DNA of 24,874 nt from a virus. Positions 13,928 through 19,691 of the stretch are shown one piece after another. Numbering within the stretch: position 1 is the first letter of the stretch; every line of letters begins with the position of its first letter. The position numbers and the translations under genes were made by a program. The stretch covers positions 1 to 24,874 of the IMG/VR virus record IMGVR_UViG_3300027762_000036; one strand, written 5' to 3'. The notes under the pieces are model-generated. The model did no database searches. It had not been told where the DNA came from and saw nothing but the letters and a program-made list of their open reading frames with translations.

Positions 13928-14136
13928 CATCAAAACAAAAACGCGTCCCACGCCAGCACATCCCTACATGGGTAGAGCGCTGCGACATCCACGAAGGCAT
14001 GGTCAGTAACTCAACAATTCAGGCGCGAATGCAAGATGAGATTGACGATCTGAGATTCGCACTTCAAGTGGCGCGGCAAAAACTTGAGTGCATCAGACAG
14101 TGCGTAACTGAAAATTATTTGAAGGAGATCGTATGA
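13924..14136 (+). CDS. Hypothetical small protein with coiled coil
   Basis: A 70-residue protein: a basic N-terminus (MTSKQKRVPRQHIPTWVER) followed by a C-terminal coiled-coil-like helix (residues 33-66, MQDEIDDLRFALQVARQKLE then RQCVTENY). I do not recognise the family. It overlaps the preceding gene by an ATGA junction and the MazG-like gene in the same way. Four-base overlaps on both sides and codon use like its neighbours support real coding. No metal-binding cluster or membrane span is present. Confidence 0.7.
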   Translation: MTSKQKRVPRQHIPTWVERCDIHEGMVSNSTIQARMQDEIDDLRFALQVARQKLECIRQCVTENYLKEIV

Positions 14137-14450
14137 GCTGGAATGACTTAGAGCTAAAGGTGATCCGCTGGGCAGAGGCCCGCAAGATCATCCCTAACGC
14201 AACGCCTATTAGTCAGCTACTCAAAGCTGTCAGCGAAATTGGCGAACTGTGCGATGCAGAGGGCAAGCGCGACCAAGCGGCTATCAAAGACGCTGTAGGA
14301 GACGTGCTGGTGTGCCTAATCAACTACTGCGAATTGCGCGGCATCAGCATCGTCAAGTGCCTGGAAGGCGCTTATGACCAGATTAAGGATCGCAAAGGCA
14401 CATTGATGCCGGACGGAACCTTTGTAAAAGAGCAACAAAACTTGTGTTAA
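14133..14450 (+). CDS. MazG-like nucleotide pyrophosphohydrolase
   Basis: A 105-residue all-alpha NTP pyrophosphohydrolase-like protein. AVSEIGELCDAEGKRD (32-47) with E35 and E38, then IKDAVGDVLVCLINY (51-65) with D53 and D57, form the Mg2+-binding acidic helices of the MazG fold. MazG-type enzymes cleave NTPs to NMPs and pyrophosphate. Phage versions are proposed to adjust host nucleotide or alarmone pools or to remove modified nucleotides. AAGGAG lies before the ATG at 14133, which overlaps the previous stop. The protein is a single short domain; full-length bacterial MazG is about twice as long. The substrate cannot be read from sequence. Confidence 0.83.
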   Translation: MSWNDLELKVIRWAEARKIIPNATPISQLLKAVSEIGELCDAEGKRDQAAIKDAVGDVLVCLINYCELRGISIVKCLEGAYDQIKDRKGTLMPDGTFVKEQQNLC

Positions 14451-14456
14451 TTCCTA

Positions 14457-14485
14457 TTGACACCGAACACAAAAGCGCACACAAT
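14457..14485 (+). promoter_or_regulatory. Putative sigma70 promoter
   Basis: TTGACA (14457-14462), a 17-base spacer and CACAAT (14480-14485) in the 61-base gap before the ribbon-helix-helix gene. It shares the spacing and ACAAT ending of the promoters at 7328 and 13152 but lacks the first T of the -10 box. Confidence 0.55.
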
Positions 14486-14511
14486 ACATCCATCGAAACA
14501 ACGAGGAAACG

Positions 14512-14700
14512 ATGAAACGAGCTACCGACACGATGACTTTGCGACTGCCTGTTGATCTCAAACAAGCGGTGACGCAGCAGGCAATTAAGACCACTAGGAC
14601 CACTGCAGGACAGATCCTGTACTACATCAAGCAAGGCTTAACAGCCGATGGAGCACTGAAAAATGAACTGGGAAACATGGGACCACGTAGTTCGGAATAA
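14512..14700 (+). CDS. Arc-like ribbon-helix-helix DNA-binding protein
   Basis: A 62-residue protein. MTLRLPVDLKQAVTQQAIKT (8-27) is a typical ribbon-helix-helix start: a strand whose alternating residues (T9, R11) read DNA, then helix A. Helix B follows with TTAGQILYYIKQGLTAD. The architecture matches Arc/MnT-type repressors of P22-like phages, which bind as dimers of dimers. GAGG lies 8 bases before the ATG at 14512. The gene has its own promoter, so it may autoregulate or control the accessory genes that follow. The target operator was not identified. Its last 38 bases overlap a small gene in another frame. Confidence 0.8.
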   Translation: MKRATDTMTLRLPVDLKQAVTQQAIKTTRTTAGQILYYIKQGLTADGALKNELGNMGPRSSE

Positions 14701-14812
14701 GAAGGGCGAGATCGTTTTTTCTGGACCGTTTGAGGCTTGCGTATCGTTCTTTTTTGCCGGTCGCGGCTCTAAGTTTGGTTGGGTTATCAAGCGGGAGGAA
14801 ACCCATGCGTAA
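14663..14812 (+). CDS. Small hypothetical protein (49 residues)
   Basis: A 49-residue frame from the ATG at 14663 to the TAA at 14812, starting MNWETWDHVVRNKKGEIVFS and ending KFGWVIKREETHA. GGAG lies about nine bases upstream. It starts inside the ribbon-helix-helix gene and its last eight bases overlap the start of the lipoprotein gene, whose ribosome site lies in this frame. Between 14701 and 14804 no other plausible gene exists on this strand, so without it the operon would have a gap, which is otherwise absent in the block. Alternating hydrophobic residues suggest a small beta/alpha fold. Function unknown. Confidence 0.6.
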   Translation: MNWETWDHVVRNKKGEIVFSGPFEACVSFFFAGRGSKFGWVIKREETHA

Positions 14813-14984
14813 TCTGCTTTTAATCGCTCTGCTGGCTGCGTCTGTGACTGGGTGCAAGGATGAGCCGGACCCGCAAGAGCAGCAGTATTGTTCGATGGTT
14901 TCGCTTTGGCACGAGCAAGCCGTGATGGGCATCCCTGCCGATAGCCGGAATGGCTGGCCACCCTTCAACGGGGATTGCAAATAA
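14805..14984 (+). CDS. Small phage lipoprotein
   Basis: A 59-residue protein with a lipoprotein signal: MRNLLLIALLAASVTGC, where the VTGC lipobox places the lipidated cysteine at residue 17. The mature part is ~43 residues and contains YCSMVSLWHEQ and GWPPFNGDCK. Similar short proteins with a YCEMV-W...GWP-Y motif occur in many phages. GGGAGG lies seven bases before the ATG at 14805. Asp/Glu follows the +1 Cys (KDEPD: Lys at +2), so outer-membrane sorting is possible. It sits in the early operon and not in the lysis cassette. A role in the infected-cell envelope, such as superinfection exclusion, is speculative. Confidence 0.8.
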   Translation: MRNLLLIALLAASVTGCKDEPDPQEQQYCSMVSLWHEQAVMGIPADSRNGWPPFNGDCK

Positions 14985-15142
14985 TGGACATCGTGATTGG
15001 TTTATCGGCCTGCTTGATGATCGTCGGCAGTTTGGTTGCCTTGGTTGCGATCTCAAAGCATGACGCGATGGTCTGCCGTGGTGTGTGCGAACAGGGACGC
15101 CGGCAGTGTGAGTGCGATTCTGAGCTACGCAAGGTGATCTGA
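14984..15142 (+). CDS. Small membrane protein with Cys-rich tail
   Basis: A 52-residue frame starting in the stop of the lipoprotein gene (TAATG) and ending in the start of the next (TGATG), a strong sign of real coding. Residues 3-25 (IVIGLSACLMIVGSLVALVA) form one membrane span. The short C-terminal tail carries C31, C35, C42 and C44 (CxxxC...CxC), a possible metal or disulphide site. Small phage proteins with one N-terminal span and a Cys-rich tail are known next to replication and accessory genes but have no assigned role. Topology is uncertain: with the Cys tail in the cytoplasm a metal site is more likely. Confidence 0.72.
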   Translation: MDIVIGLSACLMIVGSLVALVAISKHDAMVCRGVCEQGRRQCECDSELRKVI

Positions 15143-15507
15143 TGCTACCCAAGACTATCGCAGTGACTGTTGGGTGCTTGCTGGCCGCAACACTTAGCCA
15201 GTGCGCTAAGGCTGATGGATGGACAGGCCAGGACAAAGCGCATCACTTTGCTATGTCTGCCGCAATGTCTAGCCTGACAGCCCGTACGCACGGTGGATTG
15301 GCAGGCATGACCCTGGCGATGGTGCCTGGTGTGGCCAAAGAGCTATCAGACCTGTCCGGCGCTGGCACGCCATCGATTAAAGACATGATGGCCAATCTGG
15401 CTGGCGTCCTGGTCGGAGCGGTCCTGCCACGGCAATACATGATCGCCCCGATTGCGCCGCGTGGCGTCGTTGAAGGTGTAAGCCTCTCTTACATGATGGA
15501 GCTGTGA
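15142..15507 (+). CDS. YfiM/DUF2279-like periplasmic protein
   Basis: A 121-residue protein with a signal peptide (first ~25 residues, ending AKA before DGW) and a region similar to Escherichia coli YfiM: WTGQDKAHHFAMSAAM matches YfiM WSGQDKAQHFLASAML, GVAKELSDLSG matches GASKELWDSR, and the SIKDMMANLAGVLVGAVL stretch corresponds to the SWKDLAWDVAGA region. Unlike YfiM, a classical lipobox is not evident (Gln precedes the cysteine), so a periplasmic or weakly membrane-bound form is likely. The second half is hydrophobic. It is the third consecutive envelope-directed gene in the early operon. Its cellular role is unknown even in bacteria. Confidence 0.78.
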   Translation: MLPKTIAVTVGCLLAATLSQCAKADGWTGQDKAHHFAMSAAMSSLTARTHGGLAGMTLAMVPGVAKELSDLSGAGTPSIKDMMANLAGVLVGAVLPRQYMIAPIAPRGVVEGVSLSYMMEL

Positions 15508-15689
15508 TGAGCTACAAAATCAAACACGACGAGCCGATGTTCGATGCCGCGATGGACGGCCTAACCGAATCGCTGCAGGCCGACCATGAGAACCCGGAAT
15601 GGGTAACTGACGTACTGAACGCGACTGAACGGCTGTGCGCAGTGATGGATTTGCTGCGTCACAAACTCGACCGCCTGTCGATTCAGTAA
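15507..15689 (+). CDS. Hypothetical small acidic helical protein
   Basis: A 60-residue acidic protein from the ATG at 15507, which overlaps the previous stop (TGATG); a GTG three bases earlier is in the same frame. It starts MSYKIKHDEPMFDAAMDGL and has a helical C-terminus, VLNATERLCAVMDLLRHKLD. I do not recognise the family. The overlap with its neighbour and normal codon use support coding. No signal peptide, span or metal site is seen. Confidence 0.65.
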   Translation: MSYKIKHDEPMFDAAMDGLTESLQADHENPEWVTDVLNATERLCAVMDLLRHKLDRLSIQ

Positions 15690-15696
15690 AGCGGCC

Positions 15697-15891
15697 GTGA
15701 GCGAGAACCTTAATTTATTGGCGTACAGCGCAAAACCCGGTGCGGTGTACTGGCGTGATCCGGCACAGTACGCGCCACCTGTAGGCCGCAAGTTGCTGCT
15801 ACTGACAGACGGCGGCGTGGCAGTTATTGGGCTGTGGAATAAAGACGGTGGGTTTCAAGCCTGGAGCCCTTTACCAAAGAGGATCAAATGA
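15697..15891 (+). CDS. Small conserved phage protein (DUF551-like)
   Basis: A 64-residue protein that begins at a GTG (15697), seven bases after the previous stop, with a weak ribosome site; no ATG is available. The core WRDPAQYAPPVGRKLLLLTDGG then GLWNKDGGFQAWSPLPKRIK resembles short phage proteins in which 'W...P..P..G..VLL...' is followed by a 'G.W...G..AW.PLP' ending, a pattern also seen in DUF551. These are probably small beta domains with no known function. Its stop overlaps the next start (ATGA). GTG initiation and poor spacing suggest modest expression. Confidence 0.68.
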   Translation: MSENLNLLAYSAKPGAVYWRDPAQYAPPVGRKLLLLTDGGVAVIGLWNKDGGFQAWSPLPKRIK

Positions 15892-16238
15892 CAGTCGACG
15901 AAATCATCAGCATGGCTCAAGAGTCCTGCGACAAGGACAAGGTTGGAGCCTGGCACAACGGGTTTTGGACGCTTACGCAAGATGAACTTGCCCGCTTCGC
16001 AGCCCTTGTCGCCGCTGCCGAACGAAACAAGCTGGCCGCATGGATGATGGCTAATGGCTGCGCCACCGGTCACGGCGACACGACAGATGACTTACTTGGA
16101 GAACTCGGCTGGCAGATTGCTGAGAAGTTGAAGATGGAGCGTGAGTCCTGCGCCCAGATTGCAGAGGAATGGATCGGGCCAGTCAGGGATCGTGAGTTGC
16201 ACATCGCCGCTGCCATCCGCGCAAGGGGACAGGCATGA
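15888..16238 (+). CDS. Conserved hypothetical phage protein
   Basis: A 116-residue mostly helical protein; AGAGGATC precedes the ATG at 15888, which overlaps the previous stop. Segments FWTLTQDELARFAALVAAAE and WMMANGCATGHGDTTDDLL, followed by a Cys-containing ERESCAQIAEEW and a C-terminal AAIRARG, are recurrent in phage proteins of this region across proteobacterial phages. Such proteins often combine a short 'ELERFAALV' helix with a repeated 'ERE.CA.I.E' helix and have unknown function; they may be adaptor-like. The last four bases overlap the next gene. Confidence 0.75.
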   Translation: MTVDEIISMAQESCDKDKVGAWHNGFWTLTQDELARFAALVAAAERNKLAAWMMANGCATGHGDTTDDLLGELGWQIAEKLKMERESCAQIAEEWIGPVRDRELHIAAAIRARGQA

Positions 16239-16417
16239 CTAAAGACGACATCATCAACAAACTACAGGCTCAGGGGTTGCGCTGGATTGAGTCCGAGCGT
16301 GATGCGCGGTCAGAGCCGGCGCTTGATGCGGTGCAAAGGGTAAAGCATGACCATCCCGAGCCAGTCCTCGATATGGTCAAAGATAGCATGATGATCTTAG
16401 ACACGGTTAGGCATTGA
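16235..16417 (+). CDS. Hypothetical small protein
   Basis: A 60-residue charged protein, MTKDDIINKLQAQGLRWIES at the N-terminus and LDMVKDSMMILDTVRH at the end, overlapping the preceding gene by four bases. Two amphipathic helices are predicted from the pattern. The family is not recognised. A 31-base gap with GAGGG follows before the next gene. Confidence 0.6.
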   Translation: MTKDDIINKLQAQGLRWIESERDARSEPALDAVQRVKHDHPEPVLDMVKDSMMILDTVRH

Positions 16418-16448
16418 TAACTGTCAAGCAACACTTGAGGGTTCGAAC

Positions 16449-16655
16449 ATGATCCACGTCTTCTACCGCTATGCAATGCCAGCAGTGTGCGAGCCCAAAC
16501 TGCACTGCCAGACGGTGCCGGTCAGGGAGGCCGCGCCGCTGCTCGAGACGCTAAAGCCGATTACGTCCGAAATCTTGGTTGAGCACGTGACGCTCGATAA
16601 GCTGCGCAACGTCAGCCGACCGGCGCCGACACCGAACGCGGTGCGGATTAAGTAA
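16449..16655 (+). CDS. Hypothetical small protein
   Basis: A 68-residue protein starting MIHVFYRYAMPAVCEPKLHC, with GAGGG eight bases before the ATG at 16449. The composition is strand-rich at the N-terminus and Pro-rich near the C-terminus (RPAPTPNAVRIK). It has two cysteines at 14 and 20 but no full metal motif. I do not recognise the family. It lies between gaps of 31 and 17 bases, so translation relies on its own ribosome site and not on an overlap. Confidence 0.6.
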   Translation: MIHVFYRYAMPAVCEPKLHCQTVPVREAAPLLETLKPITSEILVEHVTLDKLRNVSRPAPTPNAVRIK

Positions 16656-16672
16656 CTAAGAAAGGAATTGAT

Positions 16673-16897
16673 ATGGACGCTAAACACAACGCCCCCACCG
16701 TTGGCAGCCTATGGCGGCACAGCAACGGGCAGACATACCAAGTTTTCAGGATCGCCAATATCGGCAGCACCCGACCCGAATACCCGGCGACAGTGGTGTA
16801 CGTCAACACAGCCCACGACACATGGTGGTCGCGCCCAGTTTCGGAATGGCACCGCAGCTTTACTCGTGTCGATAGCGATGCGGTAATGGGTGAGTAA
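16673..16897 (+). CDS. DUF1653-like small beta protein
   Basis: A 74-residue protein with AAGGA seven bases before the ATG at 16673. VGSLWRHSNGQTYQVFRIAN (10-29) followed by TVVYVN and SRPVSEWHRSFTRV resembles DUF1653-type phage proteins ('YRHYKGG.Y.V......' followed by '..VVY......WARP...F'), which are small beta barrels thought to bind nucleic acid or other partners, function unknown. The stop overlaps the winged-helix gene (TAATG). The resemblance is in pattern, not close identity. Confidence 0.68.
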   Translation: MDAKHNAPTVGSLWRHSNGQTYQVFRIANIGSTRPEYPATVVYVNTAHDTWWSRPVSEWHRSFTRVDSDAVMGE

Positions 16898-17286
16898 TGG
16901 CAAGCACACTCTCAACCCGCGCAGCAATCCTGGCTCTGCTTGCAAGCGAGGGACCGATGACTGCTGCGGAACTTACCCAAGAAATCGGCAAGACGCGCAA
17001 CGCGATCAACGCCTCTCTTTATCAGATGCGCCTTTACGGCACGAAATACATTCGGATTGCGCACTACCGCCGCCAAAGCGGTAAGTCTGGGGACGCTGCG
17101 GCCGTTTTCGCACTAGGTCCTGGGCGCGATGTTCCGTTCCCAAAGTTAAACACACCGGAAGAACGGAAAAAGAAAAACGCGCGATATAGAGACAAGTATC
17201 GCGCAGTCTTGCTCCTTCGCATGCAAAAGCGCCGGCAAGGCTCTGTGAACCCGTTTGCTCAGCTTATTCAACAGGTGACTAGATGA
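16897..17286 (+). CDS. Winged helix-turn-helix DNA-binding protein
   Basis: A 129-residue basic protein. Residues 5-60 show a winged-helix pattern: TRAAILALLASEGPMTAAEL, then TQEIGKTRNAINASLYQMRL as the recognition helix region, and a wing with YIRIAHYRRQ. VFALGPGRDVP closes the domain, as in phage winged-helix proteins with a 'VYALG' end. The C-terminal ~45 residues are strongly basic (ERKKKNARYRDKY, LLLRMQKRRQG). It probably binds DNA and may regulate the accessory operon. The start overlaps the preceding stop (TAATG) and the stop overlaps the next gene (ATGA). Confidence 0.78.
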   Translation: MASTLSTRAAILALLASEGPMTAAELTQEIGKTRNAINASLYQMRLYGTKYIRIAHYRRQSGKSGDAAAVFALGPGRDVPFPKLNTPEERKKKNARYRDKYRAVLLLRMQKRRQGSVNPFAQLIQQVTR

Positions 17287-17531
17287 CCGCACGCGCCCGC
17301 ACTGACACAACAGAGATCGCTGCCGACATCGTTGCAGCCGTCAACCGACTGCGCCCCGTTGCCTCGCAGACTGACGAGAGCGCCTGGGCCGAGGTTGAGA
17401 CTTTCATCGCCATCGCGCTCAAAGTTTTCGCAAAGACCAATCCATCGAAGCTGCGCGACGCCGCGCGGACGGTCGAGATTCACGCGCGGATGAACAACAT
17501 CGAATGCCTGGATGATGAGGGGCAAAAATGA
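17283..17531 (+). CDS. Hypothetical helical protein
   Basis: An 82-residue, mostly helical protein starting MTARARTDTTEIAADIVAAV and ending NNIECLDDEGQK. It contains AWAEVETFIAIALKVFAKTN, an amphipathic helix without enough hydrophobic length to be a membrane span. The family is not recognised. Four-base overlaps with both neighbours argue for real coding and translational coupling. Confidence 0.65.
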   Translation: MTARARTDTTEIAADIVAAVNRLRPVASQTDESAWAEVETFIAIALKVFAKTNPSKLRDAARTVEIHARMNNIECLDDEGQK

Positions 17532-17713
17532 CAAGGATCAAGGCCAGCTTTTGTGATGACTGCGTACACTTCTTGGGGTGCCCGCTAGGCAAACCCAGGC
17601 CGCCGTGCGCCAAAGGCCACGCACCGAGGTTCTACATGCCACGCGACGACAATCAACGCTGGGGCTGGATGCGGGCCTGCGTAGACTTCACGCAAAAACA
17701 GGCGAGCAAATGA
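17528..17713 (+). CDS. Small zinc-binding phage protein
   Basis: A 61-residue protein with a dense Cys/His pattern: C9, C12, H14, C18, C27, H31 and C51. FCDDCVHFLGCPLGKPRPPC followed by AKGHAPRFYMPRD is recognisable as a small phage protein type carrying 'CDDCVHF..CPLGK...PC.KGH.P.F', found across proteobacterial phages. It likely folds around one or two zinc ions and may bind nucleic acid or protein. It overlaps both neighbours by four bases. Function unknown. Confidence 0.8.
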   Translation: MTRIKASFCDDCVHFLGCPLGKPRPPCAKGHAPRFYMPRDDNQRWGWMRACVDFTQKQASK

Positions 17714-17958
17714 CCTGCCATCACGAGTCAATCCGCCACTTTCGCTTCGAGGATGGAAAACCCGCGCCGCTTTGGTCTTGTGCACAGTGTGGCCGGAGGT
17801 TTGCGCCACTTGCCGAAGATCCGAAGTTTGACTTTGACCGACTGACCGAAACGCAAGCCGCGCTCCGCGACTCATTGGTCTTAATTACCAAATTCCAAGC
17901 AGAGATTGATGACCTTAAGTCTAAGCTGATCGAGCTAGGGTCAACTAGACAAGGCTAG
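17710..17958 (+). CDS. Zinc-ribbon protein with C-terminal coiled coil
   Basis: An 82-residue protein with C3, H4, H5 and then WSCAQCGRRFAP (C24, C27), together a probable single zinc site. Residues 44-80 (LTETQAALRDSLVLITKF, then QAEIDDLKSKLIELG) form a coiled coil. Such Zn-ribbon plus coiled-coil proteins are common in phage early regions. The ATG at 17710 overlaps the previous stop (ATGA); a longer in-frame reading upstream only covers the preceding gene in a different frame. This is the last gene of the rightward operon, and its end holds four CTAG sites spaced ten bases apart, continuing past the stop. Confidence 0.75.
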   Translation: MTCHHESIRHFRFEDGKPAPLWSCAQCGRRFAPLAEDPKFDFDRLTETQAALRDSLVLITKFQAEIDDLKSKLIELGSTRQG

Positions 17959-17968
17959 ACTAATCTAG

Positions 17969-17998
17969 ATACTGCTGACGGCGCGCCCTGCGCAGTAT
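17969..17998. terminator. Hairpin at convergent operon ends (terminator candidate)
   Basis: ATACTGC (17969-17975) and GCAGTAT (17992-17998) form a perfect 7-bp stem around a 16-base GC-rich loop. It lies between the end of the rightward early operon (17958) and the end of the leftward lysis operon (18033). There is no T-run on either side, so a bidirectional terminator is suggested mainly by position. Confidence 0.4.
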
Positions 17999-18032
17999 TG
18001 CCAGGATCAGCGCCGCCAGCTTTTTCACGGTA

Positions 18033-18200
18033 CTACTTGGCGCGCTTGTCGTACACCGATAAACCGAACCCAAGGATGGTCGCAACTGCACCGGCCACTG
18101 CGTCGATAGTGTCTCCGTCGATGCCATACTTGGCAGCGAACACTCCTCCGATCGTGGTCAAAATGTGCCGCGACAAAGCTGCAATGATTTGAGCGTTCAT
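18033..18200 (-). CDS. Putative holin, Pam3-gp28-like
   Basis: A 55-residue protein from the ATG at 18200 to the TAG at 18033. It has an N-terminal helix IIAALSRHILTTIGGVFAAK and a second hydrophobic segment AVAGAVATILGFGLSVYDK ending in the basic KRAK. This organisation (short, one or two hydrophobic helices separated by ...YGIDGDTIDA, basic C-terminus) matches small phage holins of the Pam3-gp28 type, which often contain 'RH.LT..GG' and a '...GA.....G...S' helix. It follows the peptidase gene by three bases, so it completes the lysis cassette. It would permeabilise the inner membrane. The call rests on size, hydrophobicity and location. Confidence 0.7.
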   Translation of the reverse strand: MNAQIIAALSRHILTTIGGVFAAKYGIDGDTIDAVAGAVATILGFGLSVYDKRAK

Positions 18201-18203
18201 AAC

Positions 18204-18665
18204 TTACCCACTGATGAAGGAAACCGGGACGTAAGACACGCCACGCGTGCCTGCTCGCCTAGCCTCCAGTTGATGGCCACGGTTTTTAGAGTCCCTTGGC
18301 GCAAGCGAGACATGAACCCATCGGCCAAACTCGTCGATTAGCTGGTCAAACTGGATCCGGTGCAGCAGAAACTGCTGGCAGACCTTGCGAACTGTCCACT
18401 CTGGGACGATGAGATCGGCTGCCAGGCCAAACATATGAGCGCTACCACCAGACCCCCCAACGGCTCGATTGAGCGCTGGGGAACGGTAGCCGCTGGATAT
18501 CACGATGGGGGCGTTTACAGCCCGTCTGAGGGGCTCTAAAACGTCAGCACACAGCCGCTCGAGGTTGGCAATGACTGCAGGCGGCGGATCGTTGTCGATG
18601 CCTGTGCGCGTCGCATACTGCGATGCGGTCATTTCCTCAAGCGTGAAGTGCGGGGATAGTCTCAT
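18204..18665 (-). CDS. Peptidase M15A-type endolysin
   Basis: A 153-residue peptidase of the M15 (D-Ala-D-Ala carboxypeptidase/endopeptidase) family. PIVISSGYRSPALNRAVGG (53-71) leads to SAHMFGLAADL with H77 and D84, and WVHVS with H118 is the third zinc ligand; D111/E112 in LIDEFG supply the catalytic acid. The first 10 residues (LSPHFTLEEM) are a usual start in phage versions. It would cut peptide cross-links of peptidoglycan during lysis. No signal peptide is present, so export depends on the holin. Start at 18665 overlaps the upstream gene's stop (ATGA). Confidence 0.92.
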   Translation of the reverse strand: MRLSPHFTLEEMTASQYATRTGIDNDPPPAVIANLERLCADVLEPLRRAVNAPIVISSGYRSPALNRAVGGSGGSAHMFGLAADLIVPEWTVRKVCQQFLLHRIQFDQLIDEFGRWVHVSLAPRDSKNRGHQLEARRAGTRGVSYVPVSFISG

Positions 18666-18991
18666 CGCGTCAGCTTAATCTGATTCTTGCTGTTGAGCCT
18701 AGCTTCCAGCAGAGCGATCTGCAACTGCTGCTCGACACGCTTGAGCGTCTCCAGTAGCTCAGAGCGCATGACGGCCTGTTCGCGCACTACTTTAACCTCC
18801 TGGCGCAAGTCTTGGATCTGCACCTCGTGGTTTCGAAGGCTTCCAGTGATCTCAGCAACGCTCTTCCAGATTGCCACGGATGTCGCAACAACAGATAGCG
18901 TAATAGCCACAAACAGGCCTGGTAGCACCTTTTCCACGAACCACGTCCAAGGCCCGCAAGCCGGTAGTTTATCTGGAGCCTTCGTAACCAT
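18662..18991 (-). CDS. Membrane-anchored coiled-coil protein, i-spanin candidate
   Basis: A 109-residue protein with one N-terminal membrane span (VLPGLFVAITLSVVATSVAI, 22-41) preceded by a short segment containing KAPDKLPACGPWTW, then a long coiled coil (about 43-95) and a basic end KNQIKLTR. The topology fits an Rz-like inner-membrane spanin, and its place directly upstream of the endolysin gene supports a lysis role. No embedded lipoprotein frame (o-spanin) was found in its sequence on the same strand. A unimolecular or separate o-spanin, or another membrane function, remains possible. Its start lies 23 bases inside the preceding gene. Confidence 0.6.
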   Translation of the reverse strand: MVTKAPDKLPACGPWTWFVEKVLPGLFVAITLSVVATSVAIWKSVAEITGSLRNHEVQIQDLRQEVKVVREQAVMRSELLETLKRVEQQLQIALLEARLNSKNQIKLTR

Positions 18992-19415
18992 ATCGACCTT
19001 CGGTGAGGGTTAGTAAATCCTCGGGCGAGGCACGGCGGCCAGGCAAGTCACCTGTTATTGCATACCAACACCACTCGTAGCAATAGAGCCATTCAGACAC
19101 CGATACCCGCCAAGGAACCACAAAAGCAAGCAGGGACAGCCAATCATACTTCGCCCCGCTCACTTTGAGATATCGTTCTAACACCACCTTCGACGGTGCG
19201 TCAATCAAAAACAAGTCCCATTCGTCGGGTTTTGATGCGGTGAACGGCTCATGGTGCAACCCACCCGAAAGCGTGGAGTGATACAGCGTGCCATCTACAA
19301 CAATGCCAGCGTGAGGGTAGCGGGTGATTAGCCGCGCCCTGGTGAGTACAGAAAACAGCTTGGGCAGTAGCCCTGGTGCATCGGTCCTGCGTAACGCCAG
19401 CATGGGTTGCGTCAT
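18969..19415 (-). CDS. Permuted NlpC/P60-like (YiiX-type) cysteine hydrolase
   Basis: A 148-residue protein with an early His motif, TRYPHAGIVVDG (31-42, H35), then KYDWLSLLAF (89-98) and SEWLYCYEWCW (107-117), where C112 followed by Glu resembles the CSE motif of permuted NlpC/P60-type hydrolases. This domain order (His first, Cys late) is the hallmark of that circularly permuted family. Such proteins in phages often sit beside lysis genes and are annotated as unknown. It may cleave peptide or lipid amide bonds, possibly at the cell envelope, but the substrate is unproven. A hydrophobic segment (LSLLAFVVPW) is part of the fold and not a clear span. It overlaps both neighbouring genes. Confidence 0.75.
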   Translation of the reverse strand: MTQPMLALRRTDAPGLLPKLFSVLTRARLITRYPHAGIVVDGTLYHSTLSGGLHHEPFTASKPDEWDLFLIDAPSKVVLERYLKVSGAKYDWLSLLAFVVPWRVSVSEWLYCYEWCWYAITGDLPGRRASPEDLLTLTEGRYGYEGSR

Positions 19416-19645
19416 TTGTCGGCCTTTCGCTCTAGCTTTTCAATGATGCGATTGAGCATTTCTTTAAGCTCCCGCACCGCCTCTTTGAAGTCCTCCTTGT
19501 GCACACGGTCGGTTGCTATCTCTTCGCGCAAGTGCGAGACATCATCGCGCAGAGTCTTGATTGCCGACCACATCTCACGGCCAAACCAGCCTAGGACAGC
19601 GCAGCCGGTGCCAAGGAGAGCGTTAACGATAGATTGAGTATCCAT
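19412..19645 (-). CDS. Small membrane-anchored coiled-coil protein (holin/spanin-like)
   Basis: A 77-residue protein with a short N-terminal hydrophobic helix (SIVNALLGTGCAVLGWFG, 5-22), then a charged coiled coil (26-75, LRDDVSHLREEIATDRVHKE, then LKEMLNRIIEKLERKADK). Similar small proteins, 'LLG...AVLGWFGR.LWDA...L..DL..LREEL', are common in phage lysis regions; the topology resembles BhlA/UviB-type holins as well as spanin-like proteins. It is the first gene after the tailspike, and its end overlaps the NlpC/P60-like gene start by four bases. It may be a second holin or regulator of lysis. Exact role unknown. Confidence 0.65.
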   Translation of the reverse strand: MDTQSIVNALLGTGCAVLGWFGREMWSAIKTLRDDVSHLREEIATDRVHKEDFKEAVRELKEMLNRIIEKLERKADK

Positions 19646-19691
19646 TTACAGGTTTCTTTGGATTTAGTATTTGGGATTTTTGCAAACACTA

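Noticed and set aside
14820-15236. 138-codon minus-strand frame
   Set aside because: Antisense to three overlapping envelope genes whose junctions (TAATG, TGATG) and signal sequences support the plus strand.
17944-17958. Attachment-site interpretation of the repeated TAGACAAGRCTAG sequence
   Set aside because: Only 12 of 14 bases match the copy at 11080-11093, a level expected by chance in the window, and no integrase gene is present.
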